Positions 50,166 through 59,500 of a stretch of DNA of 64,000 bases are shown here, one piece after another. The position numbers and the translations under genes were made by a program. Positions within the stretch are counted from its first letter, which is position 1; the number at the start of each line of letters is the position of its first letter. Source of the DNA: Spongiibacter nanhainus. GTDB taxonomy: Bacteria; Pseudomonadota; Gammaproteobacteria; Pseudomonadales; Spongiibacteraceae. The stretch lies in assembly GCF_016132545.1 (NCBI RefSeq), contig NZ_CP066167.1, positions 1,887,001 to 1,951,000 of the forward strand. The letters are read 5' to 3'. The notes under the pieces are model-generated. The model did not search any database. It saw only the letters and a program-made list of their open reading frames with translations, and had not been told where the DNA came from.

Positions 50166-51749
50166 TTATAAATCAGCGGTAGTGATATCGACGAACAGGG
50201 TTAGCGACTGCCCCGGGCGGAGGTGGTTGCGAGAGGTGATGGAATTCCACTCCAGTATGTCGGCGACGTCGACCTTGAAGCGTCTGGCAATCGCCCACAA
50301 AGAATCGCCGTTGCGCACGGTGTAGCCCACTTTGCGAGTCATATCCCGGCCGCTGGCGCTGTTGATCCACACCGTCAATTGGTCACCCGGATGAATAATA
50401 TCCCGGGCACTGAGGCGGTTCCAGCGCAGCAAATCGCGGGTGCTGACATCAAACTGGTTGGCGATCTTGCTGAGGTTGTCGCCGCGGCGAACGGTGTATA
50501 AACGTTTCTCCCGGTCGGCGGCGGCAACGCCCCGGTTCAAGGCATCGGATTGCTGTTCGCCCATCGGGATGCTCAAGGTCTGCCCGGCCTTGAGAAAATC
50601 CCCTTTCAACTTGTTGGTGGCGCGCAGGGTAGCGAGGTCAATATGGTGTTTACGGGCGATGCTGATCAGGGTGTCGCCGGGCTTAACGGTGTAGATGCCG
50701 CCGATCACTCTTCTCTGATCCGGGGACAGTTTCGCCAGCTGGTGATTAAAACGCTTGGCCTTTGCCACCGGCACTAGAAGGTTGTGGGGGCCATTGGGCG
50801 CTGTGGTGGAGCGATTTAAAGCCGGGTTTAGCTTGTAAAGCTCGTCAACAGTGGTATCGGCTAATTTGGCTGCCTGACTGAGAGACAGCTGTCCACCCGT
50901 TTTGACCAAGGCAAAATAGGGTTCGTCCGGAGCGTCAGGGAGGGTGATATTGTAACTGGCAGGGTTCCGAAAAACCTTAACAAGTGCCAATAATTTTGGG
51001 ATGTAACGCTTTGTTTCTCTTGGAAGTCTAAGTGACCAAAAGTCAGTGGGACGACCCGCTTTACGGTTGTGGGTAATGGCGCGGTTTACTCTTCCGCCGC
51101 CGGCATTGTAAGCGGCGAGGGTAAGCAACCAGTCGCCATCAAAACGCGCATTCAACTCTTGCAGGTAGTCCAGGGCCGCATTCGTTGACACGATCACATC
51201 CCGGCGGCCGTCGTACCACCAATCGATGGGGATGTTCATGTGCTCGGCGGTATTGGGTACAAATTGCCACAGGCCGGCGGCCCGACCGTGGGAGTAGGCA
51301 AAGGGGTCGAAGGCGCTCTCTACAAAGGGCAGCAGGGCCAAATCGATGGGCATATCCCGCTGTTCCACAGCGTGGAGGATATAGTGCATGTAAGGGATGG
51401 CCCGCTGACTAATCTTGGTCAGGTAGTAATTGTGGCTGGCGTACCAGTCTTCCATGTCTTCAACGGCTTCGTGGCTTCCCAGCTCATCAAACTGCAACTG
51501 GGTACCAATACGCTCCCAGAGTGAGTTAAAGCCGGGCGCGGCTTGCTTTGCGGGGCGGGTTTGGACAAAGTCCCGGTCTAATGCAGCGCCAACGACACGC
51601 TCTTCTTGAACACAGCGGGTCGCTTTTGAACAACTCTTTTTGGCCGCGTATTGGGCAGGAGCCGATGGTGATTGCGCACAGGCCACAAGGGTTGTGACTG
51701 TAAAGAGCAAGGCGCACCGCAGTGGCGTATACAAGTTGGCTTTAATCAT
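50166..51749 (-). CDS. mltD: Membrane-bound lytic murein transglycosylase D with three LysM domains
   Basis: 527 residues from the ATG at 51749. The N terminus is a lipoprotein signal (TTLVAC lipobox, Cys24). Then an SLT domain with catalytic Glu144 in LLPFVESAFDPFAYS, GLWQFVPNTA and AAYNAGGGRVNRAI, and three C-terminal LysM peptidoglycan-binding domains at about 352-394, 418-461 and 476-519 (each starting Y-T-V-x-x-G-D). It cleaves peptidoglycan glycan strands at the outer membrane. It begins 4 bases after gloB, as in relatives. E. coli MltD has two LysM domains. Confidence 0.94.
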   Translation of the reverse strand: MIKANLYTPLRCALLFTVTTLVACAQSPSAPAQYAAKKSCSKATRCVQEERVVGAALDRDFVQTRPAKQAAPGFNSLWERIGTQLQFDELGSHEAVEDMEDWYASHNYYLTKISQRAIPYMHYILHAVEQRDMPIDLALLPFVESAFDPFAYSHGRAAGLWQFVPNTAEHMNIPIDWWYDGRRDVIVSTNAALDYLQELNARFDGDWLLTLAAYNAGGGRVNRAITHNRKAGRPTDFWSLRLPRETKRYIPKLLALVKVFRNPASYNITLPDAPDEPYFALVKTGGQLSLSQAAKLADTTVDELYKLNPALNRSTTAPNGPHNLLVPVAKAKRFNHQLAKLSPDQRRVIGGIYTVKPGDTLISIARKHHIDLATLRATNKLKGDFLKAGQTLSIPMGEQQSDALNRGVAAADREKRLYTVRRGDNLSKIANQFDVSTRDLLRWNRLSARDIIHPGDQLTVWINSASGRDMTRKVGYTVRNGDSLWAIARRFKVDVADILEWNSITSRNHLRPGQSLTLFVDITTADL

Positions 51750-51753
51750 TGTT

Positions 51754-52545
51754 TTAGCTTCTATCTTTCCAGGCTCGTAGCGCGGCAAAATATTCCACTG
51801 CCGTTCCCTCACTGATCTGTGCGGCTTGCGCGACAGTCCGTTGCAATTCCTTGCTTTGGGTCCGCAGAAAGGGGTTGGTATCCAGCTCCAAAGCAATGGT
51901 AGAGGGCACTGTGGCGAGGTTGTCAGCCCGCAGTTGCTCTGTGGTATCCATGCGTTTGGCGAGGGCAGCGTTGCCAGGTTCGGCCTGAAGGGCAAATTTT
52001 AAATTGTTAAGAGTGTATTCATGGGCACAATAGACGCGGGTAGGGCCAGGAAGTTCGCTCAAGGCGCCAAGTGACGCGTACATTTGTTCGGGTGTGCCCT
52101 CAAAAAGACGGCCACAGCCACCGGCAAACAAGGTGTCGCCACAGAACAGGGCAGGGGTATTGTTTTCGCTGTCCTCGGCGCGGAGGTAGTAAGCGATGTG
52201 ATCGAGAGTGTGTCCGGGAACGGCAATGACCTCAAACGTGCTGCCGAGAAGCTGAACGCTGTCGCCACCCGCTACCCGGTGATTGATGGTCTCGCAGTGA
52301 TTTTGAGGCCCGTATACCGGAATATCGCCACAGGCATTTAGAATTTCCGGCAGTCCGCCAACATGATCGGGGTGATGATGCGTGATTAAAACTGCGTTAA
52401 GCTGCAGGTGGTGGGCTTTCAGATGGGCGAGCGCGGGCTCGGCGTCTCCCGGGTCGACAAGCAGGGCGTTGCCGTCGACGTCGGATAGGCACCAGATATA
52501 GTTATCACTGAAAGCTGGGATAAATTCTATTTTAGCTAATGTCAT
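51754..52545 (-). CDS. gloB: Hydroxyacylglutathione hydrolase (glyoxalase II)
   Basis: 263-residue metallo-beta-lactamase-fold thioesterase that hydrolyses S-lactoylglutathione in methylglyoxal detoxification. Seen: the metal site ITHHHPDHVGG (His56, His58, Asp60, His61), PGHTLDHIAYY, FCGDTLFAGGCGRLFEGT and YCAHEYTLNNLKFA. It is divergent from the methyltransferase gene and upstream of mltD, an order also found in Pseudomonas and Vibrio. Confidence 0.95.
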   Translation of the reverse strand: MTLAKIEFIPAFSDNYIWCLSDVDGNALLVDPGDAEPALAHLKAHHLQLNAVLITHHHPDHVGGLPEILNACGDIPVYGPQNHCETINHRVAGGDSVQLLGSTFEVIAVPGHTLDHIAYYLRAEDSENNTPALFCGDTLFAGGCGRLFEGTPEQMYASLGALSELPGPTRVYCAHEYTLNNLKFALQAEPGNAALAKRMDTTEQLRADNLATVPSTIALELDTNPFLRTQSKELQRTVAQAAQISEGTAVEYFAALRAWKDRS

Positions 52546-52682
52546 AGGACCCCCACTCCATCCGGCAGGTTAAACTTTTGTGGTTAATTCAGCAACTTTA
52601 GTACTGATACCAATCCACGATTGTGAGAATTCTGTCACGCAGAGGGGTGTTAATTTAAGGTCCGAATGAGGAGGCAAGGAAC

Positions 52683-53543
52683 ATGCCCAGATGGCGCGCA
52701 CAACATTCGCCAGAATTCCTGCTACCGGCGCTGCGGCAATGGTTTAAAACCCCGGTGGGGCAAACCGTGCTTCAGGAGGAGCAGCAGCTCATCAGTGAGG
52801 CTATCGAGACTGCGATTGCGCCGGGCCATCGTATTCTGGGGCTCAGTATCATCCCAGAGCGCTGCTGCCTGGATGTGGGCAACAATGGGCGGGTTTTCCG
52901 CCTGGGCAGCAGCGGTCACTACGGATTTACCCAGGTACTGGACGCCATTTGCGATTTTGACCGTCTGCCGGTGGAGAGCGAGTCCCAGGATATTGTCGTG
53001 CTTCACCATCTGCTGGAGTTTGTTGAAAACCCCCACAGCGTGTTGCGTGAGGTGGAGCGGGTCATGGTGCCCCACGGTCGGCTGATTGTTTGTGGCATCA
53101 ACCCGTGGTCGCTGTTGGCCTTGCGGGGCGTAATGGGGCGCCTTCGTCGCAGTGCCATGTGGCAACACCACAGTTTAAGTTTGTCGAGGGTTAACGATTG
53201 GCTGTCACTACTGGGCTTTGAGGCTGACGAGACCCGCTATGCCTTCCACCGTCTGCCGGTGAATCGACCGGCGTTTTTTATGAATCATCGCGCCCCGGCC
53301 AGTCGCTTTCCCATGGGTGGCGTTTACGTCCTCAATGCGGTGAAATACCGCGCCCCACTGACGCCCTCCGAGGAGGGGCTTCGCCGGCGTGCTCAGGTCT
53401 TAGCTCATCCCGCTATGTTGGGGGCCACCCGGGGCATTGGCGCGACACCGCAGGGCATGAGCACGACGCAGAGGGTCGCAACAAACCGCCGTTACCGTCG
53501 CCGGCTTCCCAAAATTATTAAAATTGAACCGCAGAATGACTGA
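52683..53543 (+). CDS. SAM-dependent methyltransferase (YafS-like)
   Basis: 286-residue class I methyltransferase domain. The ATG follows GAGGAGGCAAGGAA. Seen: [36 protein letters not shown] split around motif post-I/III, and [11 protein letters not shown]. Motif I is poorly conserved ([10 protein letters not shown]), so SAM binding is inferred from the fold pattern. The C-terminal tail is strongly basic ([13 protein letters not shown]). Its place between gloB and rnhA matches E. coli yafS and Pseudomonas. Substrate unknown. Confidence 0.8.
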   Translation: MPRWRAQHSPEFLLPALRQWFKTPVGQTVLQEEQQLISEAIETAIAPGHRILGLSIIPERCCLDVGNNGRVFRLGSSGHYGFTQVLDAICDFDRLPVESESQDIVVLHHLLEFVENPHSVLREVERVMVPHGRLIVCGINPWSLLALRGVMGRLRRSAMWQHHSLSLSRVNDWLSLLGFEADETRYAFHRLPVNRPAFFMNHRAPASRFPMGGVYVLNAVKYRAPLTPSEEGLRRRAQVLAHPAMLGATRGIGATPQGMSTTQRVATNRRYRRRLPKIIKIEPQND

Positions 53544-53982
53544 TACCAACAATCCGATAGAAATTTTCACCGACGGCGCCTGTCGCGGTAACCCTGGACC
53601 AGGGGGCTGGGGCGCGCTACTGCGGTCCGGCTCCCGGGAAAAATCCCTGTACGGCGGCGAGCGCGACACGACCAACAACCGCATGGAACTGACCGCGGCC
53701 ATAGAGGGCTTGAAAGCGCTGAAACGTCCCTGCAAAGTCGTACTGACCACCGATTCCCAGTATGTTCGCAAGGGCATTACCGAGTGGATGGGCAACTGGA
53801 AAAAGAAGGGATGGAAAACTGCCGCCAAAAAACCGGTCAAGAACGCTGACCTGTGGCGCGCCCTCGACGAACTGAGCCAACAGCACGATATAGATTGGCA
53901 CTGGGTAAAGGGGCACAGCGGCCACCGGGAGAATGAGATAGCGGATGCTCTGGCCAATCAGGGTATCGACGAGCTGAGCTAG
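53536..53982 (+). CDS. rnhA: Ribonuclease HI
   Basis: 148 residues from the ATG at 53536; a TTG four codons upstream is possible. Degrades RNA in RNA-DNA hybrids. Seen: [16 protein letters not shown] (Asp13), [13 protein letters not shown] (Glu51), [11 protein letters not shown] (Asp73), [16 protein letters not shown] (His127, Asp137): the full DEDD set plus the mobile His. It overlaps the methyltransferase end by 8 bases and is followed by dnaQ, a highly conserved pairing. Confidence 0.97.
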   Translation: MTDTNNPIEIFTDGACRGNPGPGGWGALLRSGSREKSLYGGERDTTNNRMELTAAIEGLKALKRPCKVVLTTDSQYVRKGITEWMGNWKKKGWKTAAKKPVKNADLWRALDELSQQHDIDWHWVKGHSGHRENEIADALANQGIDELS

Positions 53983-54027
53983 CAGAGATTCAACACCGGG
54001 CTTTGCCAGGTCACAACGAGGAAAGAA

Positions 54028-54774
54028 ATGAGTCGCCAAATCGTACTGGATACCGAAACCACCGGTCTGGAGCCCTCCCAGGGCCACAGGATCATTGAGA
54101 TCGGCTGTGTGGAGATGGTCAATCGGCGGCTTACCGGACGCCACTTCCACCAATACATCAATCCGCAGCGGGAGGTGGAAGCCGGCGCCATTGAGGTTCA
54201 CGGCATAACCAATGAAATGCTGGCCGACAAACCGGTATTTGCCGATGTGGCAGGGCCCTTCCTTGAATTTGTCAAAGGCGCAGAGCTGGTGATCCACAAC
54301 GCGCCCTTTGATGTTGGCTTCTTGGATGCAGAGCTGAGTCAATTGGGCAGCGACCTGCCGCGCATCAACGAAATATGCAGCGTGCTGGATACCCTGGTGA
54401 TGGCCCGGCAGAAACACCCCGGCCAGCGCAATAGCCTGGACGCGCTGTGCCAACGCTACGATGTGGACAATTCCCAGCGGGATCTCCACGGCGCACTGCT
54501 GGACGCGGAAATACTGGCCGACGTCTATCTGATGATGACCGGCGGCCAAACCAACCTTGCCTTGGCCGGGGATGACCACGGCGACCGCTCGGGTGGGGCG
54601 CAATCCCAGGAGGGCTTCCGCCGGCTTGCCGCCGAACGCCCGGCATTGGCGGTGATCCGGGCCAGCGACGAGGAGCTCAGCGCCCACGAGGCGCAGCTGC
54701 AAATTATCGATAAAGCCAGTGGCGGTCAGTGCCTGTGGCGGTCGGCCGTGGCCAACGATGTCATCGAGCAGTAG
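54028..54774 (+). CDS. dnaQ: DNA polymerase III epsilon subunit, 3'-5' proofreading exonuclease
   Basis: 248 residues. Seen: ExoI VLDTETTGLEP (Asp8, Glu10), ExoII VIHNAPFDVGFLD (Asp95) and the DEDDh-type ExoIII LHGALLDAEILADVYL (His154, Asp159). The C-terminal part (from about 180) should carry the binding segment for the polymerase alpha subunit. It follows rnhA on the same strand, 45 bases apart, with GAGGAAAG as ribosome site. Confidence 0.96.
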   Translation: MSRQIVLDTETTGLEPSQGHRIIEIGCVEMVNRRLTGRHFHQYINPQREVEAGAIEVHGITNEMLADKPVFADVAGPFLEFVKGAELVIHNAPFDVGFLDAELSQLGSDLPRINEICSVLDTLVMARQKHPGQRNSLDALCQRYDVDNSQRDLHGALLDAEILADVYLMMTGGQTNLALAGDDHGDRSGGAQSQEGFRRLAAERPALAVIRASDEELSAHEAQLQIIDKASGGQCLWRSAVANDVIEQ

Positions 54775-54840
54775 TTTTTTTGCTCCAAATACGATACAAA
54801 CCCGATACTTAGCTTAATAAATGAAAGCGGTGCCTGCATT

Positions 54841-56580
54841 GTGTCGATCCGGGTAGATATCAATACCAGTTCTTTCGCCCTGGTGGCGGACGAGCTCAAT
54901 AATACAGTTCAGCAAGCGACCAACGTCTTCGAGACTTTTCTCGCCGAGCGGCACGGTTTGCACTTGTTGGAGGAGTGCGAGCAGGCGCTGCGCCAGATTG
55001 GCGGCACCTTACGGCTGATTGAGGTGCGGGGTGCCGCACTGTTGGCCGATGAAATGCGCTCCTTGTGCCAGGCCATCGTCGGCAACACTGATGCGCTGCC
55101 CGACGCCCAGCTCAACGCCCTTAGCACCGCGTTTTTTGTGCTACCACGCTATTTGGAGTTCGTCCAGAGTCAAGGAGCGGATATTCCGCTATTGGCCCTT
55201 GGCCACGCCAACGATCTGCGCGCCGCTCACCAGCAGCTTCTGCTGCCAGATAGCTACTTTAACCGCGATGACGGTTGGCTATTCAGCCGCGATGCCAATC
55301 TGCGCTTGCGCAATGAGCCGCTGGAGGGTGACGCCCTTCAGGACATCTATAAGCGCACCCGCCATATGTATCAACGCGGTCTTCTGGGCTTGCTAAAAGG
55401 TGGTCAGGAAGAATTGCAGTTGATGATGATGACACGGGCTCTACAGCGCCTGTGTCGCCATATTCCCCCCGGACCCAGTCAACGTTTTTGGCTGTTGGCC
55501 AACGGCGTAGTGGAGGCCTTTAGCCGGGAAGGGCTCAAGGTGACGACCCAGCGTCGGCGGGTCTTGGCTTCACTGGAGGGGCAACTTCGCGCTGCGGTGT
55601 TGGGCCGCTTCAATATTAACGAGGTATTGGAAAAAGAACTGATTTTCCTGCTGTCCCTGTCCAGCTACAAAGAGGGGTTTACCGGTCGCATACAGCACGC
55701 CGCCAAGATTCGCAGCGCCGACCTGGACGATGCCGATTTATCCCGCCTGCAGCAGCAAATGTTGGGACTCAGTTACGACACAGTCTCATCGGTTTTGGGT
55801 GAGCTGCGTATCGAGTTGCGTCACGCCAAGGATATCCTCGAATTATTGGCTCAGCACGGCCGCAGCGACGCTGAGGAAATCCAGCCCTTAAGCAGCCTGT
55901 TGCAACAGTGCGCCGATGTATTGTTGGTGCTGAATTTGACCGGCCTGGCGGCAACCCTGAACGAGCATGTCGCCATTCTTAACAAGGCGATCGGCAGTGA
56001 TCTTGAGCAGCACCGCGACGACCTGGAAAACCTCGCCGAGAATTTGCTGTTTATTGAAAGTGGCCTGGCGCAGATTGACCGACGCAAGCTCAATTACGAT
56101 GAGCTGGCCAGTTTGAGTTTTGATCAGCGCGATGCCGTCAATACCGATAATATTGTCAGCGAGGCCAAGTCGCTGGTGGTAGACGAGGCCAAAAGCGTCG
56201 TGGCACTGGCCAAGCGAGCCTTGGCTGCCTATATCGAATCGGGCTTCGACATTATGCAGATCACCAATCTGCCCTCTAACTTCGATGCGGTGCGGGGCGC
56301 CTTTGAACTGATCGGTACCACCAGGCTGGCCGCGGTACTGGCGTCTTCCCGAGATTTTATGAACGCCTACCTCAAGCGAACTGAAGATGGCGATGAAGGC
56401 GATGCCAGAGCAATGGAAATCCTGGCAGATGCGATGATCAGCATAGAGTACTACCTCTCCGAGCTGGAACGGCGCTTTATTGCCAATGACGATATCCTGC
56501 TGGTAGCCGAAGACAGCCTGCAGCAACTGGGTTTCCCGGTGCAGCGGGACGCAACCGGCCAGGCCTATGGCGCTGCCTGA
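54841..56580 (+). CDS. fimL: FimL-like scaffold protein (ChpA N-terminal homologue)
   Basis: 579-residue, almost all-helical cytosolic protein. It resembles the N-terminal domain of the chemosensory kinase ChpA and P. aeruginosa FimL, which links the Chp/Pil system to cAMP and type IV pilus function. Seen: VADELNNTVQQATNVFETFL, a degenerate HPt-like helix with no clear phosphorylatable His, and AEDSLQQLGFPV at the C terminus. Position after dnaQ also fits P. aeruginosa (fimL lies a few genes after rnhA-dnaQ). The start GTG at 54841 has a poor ribosome site and may be off by a few codons. The next gene overlaps by 14 bases. Confidence 0.8.
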   Translation: MSIRVDINTSSFALVADELNNTVQQATNVFETFLAERHGLHLLEECEQALRQIGGTLRLIEVRGAALLADEMRSLCQAIVGNTDALPDAQLNALSTAFFVLPRYLEFVQSQGADIPLLALGHANDLRAAHQQLLLPDSYFNRDDGWLFSRDANLRLRNEPLEGDALQDIYKRTRHMYQRGLLGLLKGGQEELQLMMMTRALQRLCRHIPPGPSQRFWLLANGVVEAFSREGLKVTTQRRRVLASLEGQLRAAVLGRFNINEVLEKELIFLLSLSSYKEGFTGRIQHAAKIRSADLDDADLSRLQQQMLGLSYDTVSSVLGELRIELRHAKDILELLAQHGRSDAEEIQPLSSLLQQCADVLLVLNLTGLAATLNEHVAILNKAIGSDLEQHRDDLENLAENLLFIESGLAQIDRRKLNYDELASLSFDQRDAVNTDNIVSEAKSLVVDEAKSVVALAKRALAAYIESGFDIMQITNLPSNFDAVRGAFELIGTTRLAAVLASSRDFMNAYLKRTEDGDEGDARAMEILADAMISIEYYLSELERRFIANDDILLVAEDSLQQLGFPVQRDATGQAYGAA

Positions 56581-57226
56581 ACTCGACACGCTGTTACTGG
56601 TTACCAGCGGCGTCTGCCTGCTGCTCAGTGCGCTTGTCATCCTGCAGATTCGTCGTCGACCACTTCGCACCTGCTGTCTGTCCCTGGTGTTGGTGCCGCT
56701 TACCGGTGCTGTCGTTGTGCTCACCCAGGATGTGATTAGTTATCGCCTTTTGGCGGAAGAAGAGCAGGTGGCCAAGGTGTTTGTGGCTCAGAGTGGGGAC
56801 CAACGTTTTGATATTGTCCTGGACCGCTTTAACGGTGGACCGAGCCAGCGATTTACCCTTAACGGCGATCAGTGGATGTTGGAGGGTAGGGTGCTGCGTT
56901 GGCAGCTGCCAATGGCCAGAATGGGGCTACAGAATTTGGTCCGCCTAAGCCGTGTCTCGGGTCGCTATCAGTCTCTTGAACAAGAAAGAAACCAGACACA
57001 GCGCAGTGTTTACGCTGTAGAGAGCGGCGAATTAGTGGACAGTTGGCAGTGGTTGGGTGACTTCAAACCGCTGCGCCGATGGGTGGAGGTAGACTTCGGC
57101 AACGCGGTCTTTGCGCCACTGCAAGACGGCGCCGTGTACGCGGTATACCTCGGCCGCAGCGGCTTGTTCCTCAAGGGGGAAAACCCCATTGCCATCAAAG
57201 CCTTGCAGGATTGGAGCAGTTCTTGA
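56567..57226 (+). CDS. Hypothetical membrane protein coupled to fimL
   Basis: 219 residues. Two hydrophobic helices at the N terminus (about 8-27, LLLVTSGVCLLLSALVILQI; about 37-57, CLSLVLVPLTGAVVVLTQDV) are followed by a soluble domain of about 160 residues that should face the periplasm or cytoplasm (WMLEGRVLRWQLPMARMG, FLKGENPIAIKAL). I do not recognise the family. The ATG lies inside the fimL end (14-base overlap), which argues for coordinated expression, possibly in pilus or surface sensing; that link is inference. Confidence 0.75.
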   Translation: MALPELDTLLLVTSGVCLLLSALVILQIRRRPLRTCCLSLVLVPLTGAVVVLTQDVISYRLLAEEEQVAKVFVAQSGDQRFDIVLDRFNGGPSQRFTLNGDQWMLEGRVLRWQLPMARMGLQNLVRLSRVSGRYQSLEQERNQTQRSVYAVESGELVDSWQWLGDFKPLRRWVEVDFGNAVFAPLQDGAVYAVYLGRSGLFLKGENPIAIKALQDWSSS

Positions 57227-57299
57227 CTTGGCGCGGTCCCGCATAAGACTATGGTCGATCTTTTTTGCCTGATTTTATTTATCTAACCTGGAGCCTTCG

Positions 57300-58340
57300 T
57301 TGGAATTTTTGTCTGAGTACGGATTGTTTCTCGCTAAAGTCGTCACCGCTGTGGTGGCCATTGTGATTGTGGTGGGCGCCATTGTTGCCATCAGTCAGCG
57401 CAGCCGCAAAGAGGGTGAGGAGGGGCACATTGAGGTCACCAATCTCAACCACCGTTATGAGGATTGGGAAGACGCGCTTCACTACTCCCTAATGAACGAG
57501 GCCGACTATAAAAAGCACCACAAGGAACGCCGGAAAAAAGACAAAGCCGAGCGCAAAGGTAAGCTTCCGGCAGAAGATAAGAAGCGCATATTTGTACTGG
57601 ATTTTGACGGTGATATCCGCGCCTCTGCAGTGGAGCATCTGCGCCGGGAAATCTCTGCGGTACTGACTATAGCCAGGGACAAAGACGAAGTGCTACTGCG
57701 ATTGGAGAGCCCCGGAGGTATGGTGCACAGCTACGGCCTGGCGGCTTCCCAGCTGGCGCGTATTCGCGATCGGGGCATTCCTTTAACTATCGCCATTGAC
57801 CGGGTGGCGGCGTCGGGGGGGTATATGATGGCCTGTATCGGCAATCGCCTGCTGGCCGCGCCTTTTGCCATCCTCGGTTCCATCGGGGTGGTGGCGCAGA
57901 TGCCCAACTTCCACAGGCTTCTGAAAAAACACGATATCGACGTTGAACTTCACACTGCGGGCGAGCACAAGCGAACCCTGACTATGGTGGGTGAGAACAC
58001 CGAGGCCGGACGCCGAAAATTCCTGGAAGAGCTGGAAGATACCCACCAGCTCTTTAAAGAGTTTGTTAAAGAGCACCGCCCGCAGTTGGATGTGGACGGC
58101 ATCGCCACCGGCGAAGTGTGGTTTGGTCAGCGCGCCCTGGACAAGCAACTGATCGATGAGTTGGGTACCAGCGATGACTACCTGTTGAAGCAACGGGATC
58201 AAGCTGATCTGTTTGCGGTTCGCTATCGACAAAAACGCCGTATTCAAGAAAAGCTCGGCTTGGCCGCCGAAGCCACAGTTGAGCGTTCGCTGTGGAAAGT
58301 GGTTGAACAGCTAAAGTCGAACCGTTACTGGTCGTTATAG
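57300..58340 (+). CDS. sohB: Inner-membrane peptidase SohB (S49 family)
   Basis: 346 residues from a TTG at 57300, with CTGGAG eight bases upstream. A signal peptide peptidase-like serine protease. Seen: one N-terminal membrane segment (VVTAVVAIVIVVGAIVAI, about 13-30), FVLDFDGDIRAS, LRLESPGGMVHSYG, and the nucleophile Ser172 in VAASGGYMMACIG; the Lys partner lies in a later helix. Members degrade membrane protein fragments. It is well conserved next to this region in relatives. Confidence 0.93.
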   Translation: MEFLSEYGLFLAKVVTAVVAIVIVVGAIVAISQRSRKEGEEGHIEVTNLNHRYEDWEDALHYSLMNEADYKKHHKERRKKDKAERKGKLPAEDKKRIFVLDFDGDIRASAVEHLRREISAVLTIARDKDEVLLRLESPGGMVHSYGLAASQLARIRDRGIPLTIAIDRVAASGGYMMACIGNRLLAAPFAILGSIGVVAQMPNFHRLLKKHDIDVELHTAGEHKRTLTMVGENTEAGRRKFLEELEDTHQLFKEFVKEHRPQLDVDGIATGEVWFGQRALDKQLIDELGTSDDYLLKQRDQADLFAVRYRQKRRIQEKLGLAAEATVERSLWKVVEQLKSNRYWSL

Positions 58341-58384
58341 ATTACGGTGACAAAGTTTTCGGTTTTGGATCCACGCTCACTTCT

Positions 58385-58861
58385 ATGCGATTAGCGACTC
58401 GTACACCCAAACTGGCGAAACGCCGGGAAGCCGGTATATCCCTGCGGGAGGTTATGCTGGTGTTGGCCGTTGTGGCGGTCCTGGCCTTGATATTTGCTTA
58501 CATCCTCATGCAGCGCCTCGACGGTGCGGTAGGCAAGCAGGTGGACAGCGAACTCAACCGTCTCTCTGCTGCTCTGCATCGCTACAAGCTGGACAATCGT
58601 CGCTACCCCACCTCAGAGCAGGGTTTAGAGGCTTTGCTGGCGGTGCCGATAGTCGAGCCCATCCCCAACAAGTGGCAGGGGCCGTATGTAGATCGGCCTT
58701 CTCTGACTGAAGACCCCTGGGGTAGGCCCTATCGTTATCAGTCATCCCACGCGCCACCGCGATTTGAGATAGTCACCCTGGGGGCTGACAACACCGCCGG
58801 CGGCAAGGGCGTCAACGCGGATATTTCCCTCGTCTACCAGAGCGACACGCTGTTGGACTAG
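58385..58861 (+). CDS. GspG-like major pseudopilin (orphan)
   Basis: 158 residues with a type III prepilin signal: basic leader (KLAKRREAG) followed by ISLREVMLVLAVVAVLALIFA, with Glu5 of the mature form. The first mature residue is Ile rather than the usual Phe. The globular part has the GspG pattern RRYPTSEQGLEALL, PYVDRPSLTEDPWGRPYRY and LGADNTAGGKGVNADI. No other type II secretion gene is in the window, so it is separated from any gsp operon. The role may be in secretion or in type IV pilus-related assembly. Confidence 0.85.
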   Translation: MRLATRTPKLAKRREAGISLREVMLVLAVVAVLALIFAYILMQRLDGAVGKQVDSELNRLSAALHRYKLDNRRYPTSEQGLEALLAVPIVEPIPNKWQGPYVDRPSLTEDPWGRPYRYQSSHAPPRFEIVTLGADNTAGGKGVNADISLVYQSDTLLD

Positions 58862-58881
58862 GCGCACTGCCAGTAAGGCCG

Positions 58882-59319
58882 CTAAAAGTCGCAATACTTG
58901 TGGTACATCACGTTCCAGTGATGGTGCTTATGGCGCAGTTCCCGATTAGTTAATCCACAGTCGTTTTCCCTAACGCAGCGCTCCATACGACGCAATTGAC
59001 TTTCGTATTGACGGCACTCGGCTTTTGTGTGGCGATTGCGGTTACGATCGCTGCGTTGTTGATAGTAGGCGCCGCTGCCGCTGCTGCCCTTGCTCCTGGT
59101 GGACGGATAAAGTTTTTTGTCTGCGGGTGGAGTGATGTGCAGGCTTGGTAGGTCGTTAGGTTTTAACTTCCTATAGCTGCGGTTATCGCCTGGTGGCGAC
59201 TCGCTGTAGTGGGGCCTGCCGGCGTCATCGTGCCAGAAATACAATGGCTCGGCGGCCAATACCTGGGAGGCGATGCACAGGCACAGCAGCGCCGAAAGCC
59301 ATCCGTGTGTGGTTTTCAT
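58882..59319 (-). CDS. DUF4124-domain secreted protein
   Basis: 145 residues with a signal peptide (LSALLCLCIASQVLAA, cleavage before EPLYFW). The N-terminal mature part has the DUF4124 pattern LYFWHDDAGRPHYSESPPGD. The C-terminal half is basic and His/Cys-rich (CRQYESQLRRMERCVRENDCG, HKHHHWNVMYHKYC), which may form disulfides. Function unknown. It lies convergent to the gspG-like gene and divergent from the copper cluster. Confidence 0.8.
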   Translation of the reverse strand: MKTTHGWLSALLCLCIASQVLAAEPLYFWHDDAGRPHYSESPPGDNRSYRKLKPNDLPSLHITPPADKKLYPSTRSKGSSGSGAYYQQRSDRNRNRHTKAECRQYESQLRRMERCVRENDCGLTNRELRHKHHHWNVMYHKYCDF

Positions 59320-59442
59320 GACAGTGATCGTCCCTGATCAATGCGATATCCTCAGACAATAGCAAGGGCCTAGGCCTGTTACAAACCCTCGTATAGTTGC
59401 TGCTATTCTCCTTGATAAGTCAGTCTGCGAGCAGGGCAAACG

Positions 59443-59470
59443 TTGAAATCGACGCAGATTCAGGTATGTT
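59443..59470 (+). promoter_or_regulatory. Sigma70-like promoter candidate before the Met/His-rich protein and cusCBA
   Basis: TTGAAA (59443-59448), 16-base spacer, TATGTT (59465-59470), 30 bases before the ATG at 59501. No clear CueR/CusR-type dyad was recognised in the spacer, so copper control is not shown by sequence. Confidence 0.35.
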
Positions 59471-59500
59471 TTATTTATCAATCAGCGTTGCGTTCCTTTT

